NCBI RefSeq assembly: GCF_905475395.1
Contig: NC_058338.1
Span: 94,721,435 to 94,785,434 of the forward strand
DNA from: Chrysoperla carnea
Taxonomy: Eukaryota; Arthropoda; Insecta; Neuroptera; Chrysopidae
DNA: 64,000 nucleotides
Reading direction: 5' to 3'
Of the stretch, positions 58,641 to 64,000 are shown piece by piece. The notes under the pieces were generated by a model. The model made no database searches and was not told where the DNA came from. It saw only the letters and a program-made list of their open reading frames with translations. Position numbers and translations under genes: made by a program. Numbering within the stretch: the stretch's first letter is position 1; each line of letters begins with the position of its first letter.

Positions 58641-59310
58641 GAAATATATTAAGGTATACTAAGTTAAGTGAAAAGAAACAACTGACTGAGTTAATTGCTA
58701 AAATACCATGCATAGTCAGTGTTGATTTCTTTATCACATAACACATACATACATGTGACACATAGATGCCGTTTGATTTGCACATTTTTAAAAAATGTAT
58801 GTCTGCTGCCAATAAATGAAGTTTTTCCGCTAGTTTGCGGAATTTATTATTCTCAGCTGGCCGGGAAGCCATTTTGAATATAAATATTATCGAAGATAAT
58901 ATTTATATGTGACACATACATAACTGATAATCAAGTATAGTACCTATTATAAAATTTCCACCTAATTGGCGCCCTCACGGGTAAACAGTGAAAAAATGTT
59001 TCAAACAAAAGTTGTTTAATTTTTGATAAGGAACATTTTTTACATTTAAACTTTTGTTCTATCTCTAACGGTTTACAAGATGGGTCCTACGGACCCAAGA
59101 CCCAATTGACCTATAATGCTCATTTACGAACTTGACCTCACTTTTTACGTCCTGAGTACGCTGTAAAAATTTCAGCTTGATATATTTTTTCGTTTTTGAG
59201 TTACCGTGTCCACAGGCGGACGGACGGACGTCGGAAATGGACTAATTAGGTGATTTAGTGAACACCTATGACAAAATTTTTTTCCTAGCATCATTATTTT
59301 TAAGCGTTAC
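58640..59310 (-). repeat. Family A repeat interrupted by a 142-bp insert
   Basis: Minus-strand copy; starts with the caattaactcagtcag-type end at 58680 and carries all blocks. It is broken at 58765-58906 by a foreign insert with a 12-base target duplication. After the insert it continues normally (catacataactgataatcaa). Confidence 0.85.
58765..58906 (-). mobile_element. 142-bp coding-looking insert with 12-bp target duplication
   Basis: Flanked by exact atgtgacacata (58753-58764 and 58907-58918), a sequence single in other family A copies. On the minus strand it starts with a perfect hairpin (ataaatattatc, ttc, gataatatttat), then ATG at 58872 and 36 open codons beginning MASRPAENNKFRKLAEKLHL and including ADIHFLKMCKSNGI, where the insert ends. 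No poly(A). It looks like the 5' leader and start of a gene or retroelement ORF, copied and inserted. The -DIxFLxxC- segment faintly recalls the N-terminus of Penelope-like ORFs, but I cannot name it. Confidence 0.7.
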
Positions 59311-59479
59311 AAACTTGGGACTAAACTTAATATACTATGTATATTTCATATATACATGGTATAAAAACTTGGGACTAAACTTAATATACTATGTATATGT
59401 CATATATACATGGTATAAAAACTTGGGACTAAACTTAATATACTATGTATATTTCATATAACATATACATGGTATAAAA
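59311..59479 (-). repeat. Three tandem 54-bp copies of the family A terminus
   Basis: The unit aaacttgggactaaacttaa, tatactatgtatatttcata, tatacatggtata begins at 59311, 59365 and 59419. One copy has tgtcat for ttcat, and the last has an extra ataacat. Tandem growth at the palindromic end of a mobile repeat is unusual in this window; other copies have only one. Confidence 0.9.
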
Positions 59480-59499
59480 AGAAATTAATTTAAAAAAAA

Positions 59500-59868
59500 A
59501 ATTACTTAAGGAGGGTGACTCGCCAGTAATAGAAAAAAATAAATTATTAGATAATGATCCGAATTTTAGTATGTTATAGTTCACGAAATATATGATTGTA
59601 TAAAACAAACATTTGGGTATCTTACCGTTCAATTAAGAGAGTTTTTATTAATTAAAAATACACTAAATAACATAACCTGTTATGAGGATGGATGGTATGT
59701 TATTTAGTGTATTTTTAATTAATAAAAACTCTCTTAATTGAACGGTAAGATACCCAAATTTTTGTTTTATACCATAATATATTTCGTGAACTATAACATA
59801 CTAAAAATTCGGATCCTTATCTACTAATTTATTTTTTCTATTATTGCCGAGGGACCTTCCTTAAATAT
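59500..59868. mobile_element. Near-perfect hairpin element
   Basis: Arms of about 170 bases: inner arm gtgtatttttaattaataaa, aactctcttaattgaacggt, aagataccca pairs with its mirror across a loop at about 59680-59695. Outer parts (gggtgactcgccagtaatag, aattattagataatgatccg) pair with small differences. No ORF. Confidence 0.85.
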
Positions 59869-59929
59869 ACTTTAGATGAATTATTATTTCATTTGTATGT
59901 ATGAATTTGTAGCAAAAAAATGTAAGTTC

Positions 59930-60190
59930 TCTATTGATCTATGTTGCTCGTTTACGAACTCAAGCTCACTTTTTACGTCCTGAGCGCGCAAAAAAAATTT
60001 CAGTTTGATATCGCTTTCCCTTTTTGAGTCACCACCGGGTTGACAGGCAGTCAGATGAAATGAACAATTTAAGTGATTTTATGAACACCTATATCAAAAT
60101 TTTGTTCATAGCATCAATATTTTTAAGTATTACAAACTTGGGACTAAATTTAGTATACCTTGATATAAATTTCATGTATAACAAGGTATA
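59930..60190 (-). repeat. Family A repeat, proximal part
   Basis: Minus-strand partial copy: gatctatgttgctcgtttac, gcatcaatatttttaag, ttacaaacttgggactaaat and the palindromic end at 60190. The CCGT block has decayed. Confidence 0.75.
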
Positions 60191-60436
60191 AAAACTCTCC
60201 CAAATACATTCTGTGACCTGTATGATGAATTGATACATGGTTTAATCAATACAAGCAATAAGTATGGTATATTTTTAGCTCCAACTACGATTATCATGCG
60301 TGAGTAAACTACCTTAAGTGTAATCAATTAGTTAAACACATCCCAGAATAGTAATTATCCTTTCTAATTCTATCCTACACTAACTACTATAGTAGAGTTT
60401 AAGTATTATTTAAACTCTAATATTACGAGTGGTTTT
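60191..60436. other. Anonymous spacer
   Basis: No feature recognised. Confidence 0.3.
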
Positions 60437-60985
60437 TATTATACCATGTATATATGAAATATACATAGTATATTAAGTTTAGTCCCAAGTTTGTAACGCT
60501 TAAAAATAATGATGCTAGGAAAAAAATTTTGTCATAGGTGTTCATAAAATCACCTAATTAGTCCATTACCGGTTGTCCGTCCGTCTGTGGACACGATAAC
60601 TCAAAAACGAAAAAAGATATTTTTACAGCGTCCTCAGGACGTAAAAAGTGAGGTCAAGTTCGTAAATGAGCGTCATAGGTCAATTGGGTCTTGGGTCCGC
60701 ATGACCCATCTTGTAAACTGTTAAAGATAGAACAAAAGTTTAAATGTAAAAAATGTTCCTTATCAAAAACTAAACAACTTTTGTTTGAAACATTTTTTCG
60801 TAAACATCACTGTTTACCCGTGAGAGCGCCAATTATGCGGAAATTTTATAATATGTACTATACTTGATTAACAGTTATGTATGTGTCACATGTTTGTATG
60901 TGTAATGTGATAAAGAAATCAACACTGACTATACATGGTATTTCAACAATTAACTCAGTCAATTGTTTGTTTTCACTTGTTTTAA
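60437..60985 (+). repeat. Family A repeat, full-length
   Basis: Complete plus-strand copy with all blocks, from taccatgtatatatgaaata to the caattgtttgttttcacttg end. Very similar to 37036-37592. Confidence 0.85.
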
Positions 60986-61294
60986 TTTATTCATTTTGCA
61001 CACATATTTTATGGAAGCCATTTCAATTAGTTTTAAAATTAACCTCATTTTTATCAATTTTATTTATTTATTATTTTTACTATGTTTTTTGTTTCCGTTT
61101 CATTCTCAATGATTACATACGAAGGTTTTATCAATAATTTCCTGTTTATTGAAGGATTGATATTGCCTACTTATTAGCGAATTGTCGAAGGAAATGGAGC
61201 TATTGGTTTTTGTACTGATGTTGGAATTTTGGAAAAATTTCTTCAAATGTTCATCGATCCTACCTACTAGATGTCAAAGATGACCATCGTTAAA

Positions 61295-61297
<3 letters not shown>
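60986..61297. other. Anonymous spacer
   Basis: No feature recognised. Confidence 0.3.

Positions 61298-61365
<68 letters not shown>
61298..61365. repeat. (AT)n microsatellite
   Basis: Pure alternating AT of about 68 bases directly abutting the CAGGGTTCGA element. Confidence 0.97.
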
Positions 61366-61366
<1 letters not shown>

Positions 61367-61367
<1 letters not shown>

Positions 61368-62075
61368 GGTTCGAGGATATATATCAATGGATATATATCA
61401 TGATATATATCCGATATTTATCACGTGAATTTTTATGATATATATCAATACAAAAATGATTTAAAAAAATTTAATATTATTTAGTAATTTTTGGCGTTTG
61501 TTACCGTATTTCTACTTCCCAAATTTTGATGGCATTGGAGTAATACCTACTAATACTAAGCTCAAATCATGTCATGTCAGAAAAAGTTCGTTACTATAGA
61601 GTAAGTTTAAGTAAGATTCAGAATAGGAAGATGATCTAGCTTTATCTTCCTTGCAGTCAAACCAAGCACAATTATGAAACGACATTTTTTTATTTATTTG
61701 ATAATTAACAGTTTATTACGAATGACTGATGACTGATTTGATAATTAAAAGACTGATTATACTCTAGAGTTATTATTTGTAATGTTTATTGTTTTGTTGC
61801 CTAAGTGTAGCTATGACCATTGACTGGTAACAATTTATAAAATTGTTTTTTGTTTTAAAGTAGATTTTTATTTATAAAAATTTTATTATTTTTAATTGAT
61901 TTTGCCTGATCTAGAAGAATATTTTATGTTTAGGTTTCATTTGTCTGATTTGAAGTGCCTAAGTAAATAAAACATTTTAGTTTTTTTTAAATATCAAAAT
62001 TTTGATATATATCGGATTTATATAAAAAATATTCGATATTTTGATATTTATAATAAATATCGAATATTTATTTCA
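61367..62075 (-). mobile_element. Element ending in CAGGGTTCGA, copy 2
   Basis: Inverted relative to copy 1 (47881-48600), with the same terminus next to the (AT)n tract and the same inner blocks. The far end has decayed: the expected terminus after atatcgaatatttat is missing and other sequence follows. No ORF in either copy. Confidence 0.75.
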
Positions 62076-62119
62076 GATTTGAAAAGAACGGAAAATTTAC
62101 ATTTCATTTTACGCAAAAA

Positions 62120-62370
62120 AATGATCTTGACCATGATCTTCAATGTCATTCCAAGGTCAAACTTCTTTTTGCAATGGTAACCCCTACACTTTTTCGACGG
62201 GGAATCTAATGGTGACCTTGGATTTGACGTTGATAATAACCGCAAAGCTAAAGTTAACAAATGGGAACCTTTTTTTTATTGGATATTTGGAAAGAGCAGT
62301 ATATTTTAAGCCCAAATATGACTTTGACCATGACCTTGAATGTCATTACAAGGTCAAATATTTTATTTCA
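62120..62370. repeat. Paired blocks rich in AGGTCA/TGACCT half-sites
   Basis: cttgaccatgatcttcaatg, tcattccaaggtcaa (62127-62161) and tttgaccatgaccttgaatg, tcattacaaggtcaa (62323-62357) are direct repeats, each with inverted TGACC/GGTCA motifs; a further ggtgaccttgg lies between. Such half-sites resemble nuclear-receptor binding motifs, but similar blocks also occur in simple arthropod repeats. Confidence 0.5.
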
Positions 62371-62879
62371 TAGGGAGCTCTAAGGTAAAAGGGGCAATCT
62401 TAACAATCCTTTTTTATCCCGACTCTGTGAGATTTTCAGGAGGTTCCATACTTTCGGTATAGTGTATTTCGAAAAGACTGGATTAGCATATAATGTTTGT
62501 TTTTCATGTTTACTTATTTGGCCTCTCATTCTAATCGGACAAAAATTGTAGCCGACTGAGTTAGTCTTCATACAAACATCATAATTTGGCTTAAGATTAA
62601 AATTTTGTAAATAATAATTCTCAAAGGTCATGTATTTTTATAGCGGCTTTATTAGGTTTTCATCATGAACAATACTATATTTAAAAAAAAAAAACATTAA
62701 TTATCATAATTTTTAATAAAAAATATCAAAAATAGAATTTCACACAGTCAAAACAACACGCATTCTCTGATTCAGAATGAATTTTAGACATCGGAGGTAA
62801 GCACTAACTAACTATGTGTATGTGTCAACTAAATTATGTGTATTTTTGTGTGTTTAATGAATCACCTACTTTATATTTA
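62371..62879. other. Anonymous spacer
   Basis: No feature recognised. Confidence 0.3.
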
Positions 62880-63418
62880 AAACAAGTAAAAACAAACAAT
62901 TGGCTGAGTTAATTGTTGAAATACTATGCATAATCAGTGTTGATTTCTTTATCACATAACACAAACAAACATGTGACACATACATAACTGATATTTAAGT
63001 ATAGTACATACTATAAAATTTCCGCCTAATTGGCACCCTCACGGGTAAACAGTGATGTTTACGAAAAAATGTTTCAAACAAAAGTTGTTTATTTTTTTAT
63101 AAGAAACATTTTTTACATTTAAACTTTTGTTCTATCTCTAACGGTTTACAAGATGTCCCAAGACCCAATGATGCTCATTTACGAACTCGACCTCACTTTT
63201 TACGTCCTGAGTACGCTGTAAATTTCAGCTCGATATCATTTTTCGTTTTTGAGTTCTCGTGTCCACAGACGGACGGACGGACAACCGGAAATGGACTAAT
63301 TAGGCGATTCTATGAACGCCTATAGCAAAATTTTGTGCGTGGCATCAATATTTTTAAGCATTACAAACTTGGGACTAAACTTAGTATACCTTGCATATTA
63401 CATATATGCATGGTATAA
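62880..63418 (-). repeat. Family A repeat, full-length
   Basis: Minus-strand copy with a small deletion in the gggtcctacggaccc block (fewer bases at 63150) and an otherwise complete order. Bases 63419-63654 after it are AT-rich without features. Confidence 0.85.
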
Positions 63419-63654
63419 CAACACACTAAATACCTATATTTTTTAAATTATTTATCATAATATGCTAATTAATATTTTTAAATTTTAATATTTATTTATT
63501 TATTTTTAAATTATAATTATTTAATAAATATAAACAATTATTGTTATTTAACCCTCTATTGCCATGCATAACACTCGAAATATATGTTACGTTTTATTAT
63601 GAAACCAAATTATTTTACTTTTAAAATCGAAACCGTCCAATGAAGCGGGCTGGT

Positions 63655-63830
63655 ATTATCTTTATAAATTATAGCTTATGTGTTATTCTGAAGTACAAAT
63701 TCAGTGAGGGCAATTAAAAATTTCTAAAACAGAAATTCAAATTTTTATACGGACGTGACTTCATAGTACGGGCTTGTCAAATTCGTTGACATACTGTATG
63801 ATATTAATTACTTACATTTTATATGGTACT
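63655..63830 (-). repeat. Family B repeat, partial copy 3
   Basis: Reverse-orientation blocks agtacaaattcagtgag, gacatactgtatgatatt and acttacattttatatggta. It is joined at 63655-63690 to a fragment of the widespread repeat (tttataaattatagcttatg). Confidence 0.7.
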
Positions 63831-64000
63831 AGCTGTGAACTACCCGCTTTGCTGGGCAACATTCCCACTTTCACCCCTCCCCCCATATTCCATATCCTTT
63901 TCTAGGTTACTATCTATCACCTAACTAAATTTCATCAAAATCCGTTCAGCCGTTTAGGCATGATAGAGCAAAACTCCCAGCAAAAACCATAAAAAAATCA
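63831..64000 (+). repeat. Head of a widespread non-autonomous repeat, cut by window end
   Basis: Reads tactagctgtgaactacccg, then ctttgctgggcaac and atttcatcaaaatccgttca, gccgtttaggcatgat. This head is typical of dispersed non-autonomous arthropod repeats; the window ends within it. Confidence 0.6.

Overview
This is an AT-rich, repeat-dense window of an insect nuclear genome. That placement rests on spliced protein genes with GT-AG introns, a fibrillarin and a SynGAP/raskol-type RasGAP with insect-like sequence, and many arthropod-style transposable elements. I cannot place it reliably below insects. All exon joins were read by eye from splice signals, reading phase and family similarity; no transcript evidence was available.

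Left part (1-9 kb, + strand). A six-finger C2H2 zinc-finger gene (ATG 2196, stop 3056) has a perfect 140-bp tandem duplication across its start. Two zinc-finger fragments flank it (1-54 and 5791-5937), so this is the remnant of a small zinc-finger cluster. Fibrillarin, the box C/D snoRNP 2'-O-methyltransferase, follows as a 13-base first coding exon (6410-6422) and a long second exon (7983-8947), with a large foldback element in its intron.

Middle part (9-41 kb). From 9 to 20 kb there is no supportable gene, only foldback (inverted-repeat) elements, LINE debris and AT-rich spacer. From 40822 down to 20564 on the minus strand lies a ten-exon RasGAP gene of the raskol/SynGAP/DAB2IP family. It encodes about 1224 residues: PH-like region, C2, RasGAP catalytic domain, low-complexity tail and C-terminal coiled coils. 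Its introns are full of mobile elements: two LINE RNase H fragments, a hAT transposase remnant, a Penelope-like element with a GIY-YIG coding tail, a non-autonomous hAT with an 8-bp target duplication, a degenerate RTE-type LINE, and several copies of a recurrent ~560-bp repeat called family A here.

Right part (41-64 kb). No confident gene. There are long hairpin elements (two with TA-flanked ends and the same terminal motif), a Tc1/mariner-like foldback, paired copies of an element ending in CAGGGTTCGA, repeat families A, B and C, a tRNA-derived SINE and an (AT)n tract. One possible tiny first coding exon (45889-45921) may belong to a gene outside the window.

The most interesting observation is a candidate self-cleaving hammerhead ribozyme (35451-35499) in the 3' tail of the Penelope-like element. 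The element is 5'-truncated and flanked by an exact 17-bp direct repeat. Also notable are a 142-bp coding-looking insert in a family A copy with an exact 12-bp target duplication, and an unusually high density of near-perfect long hairpins.
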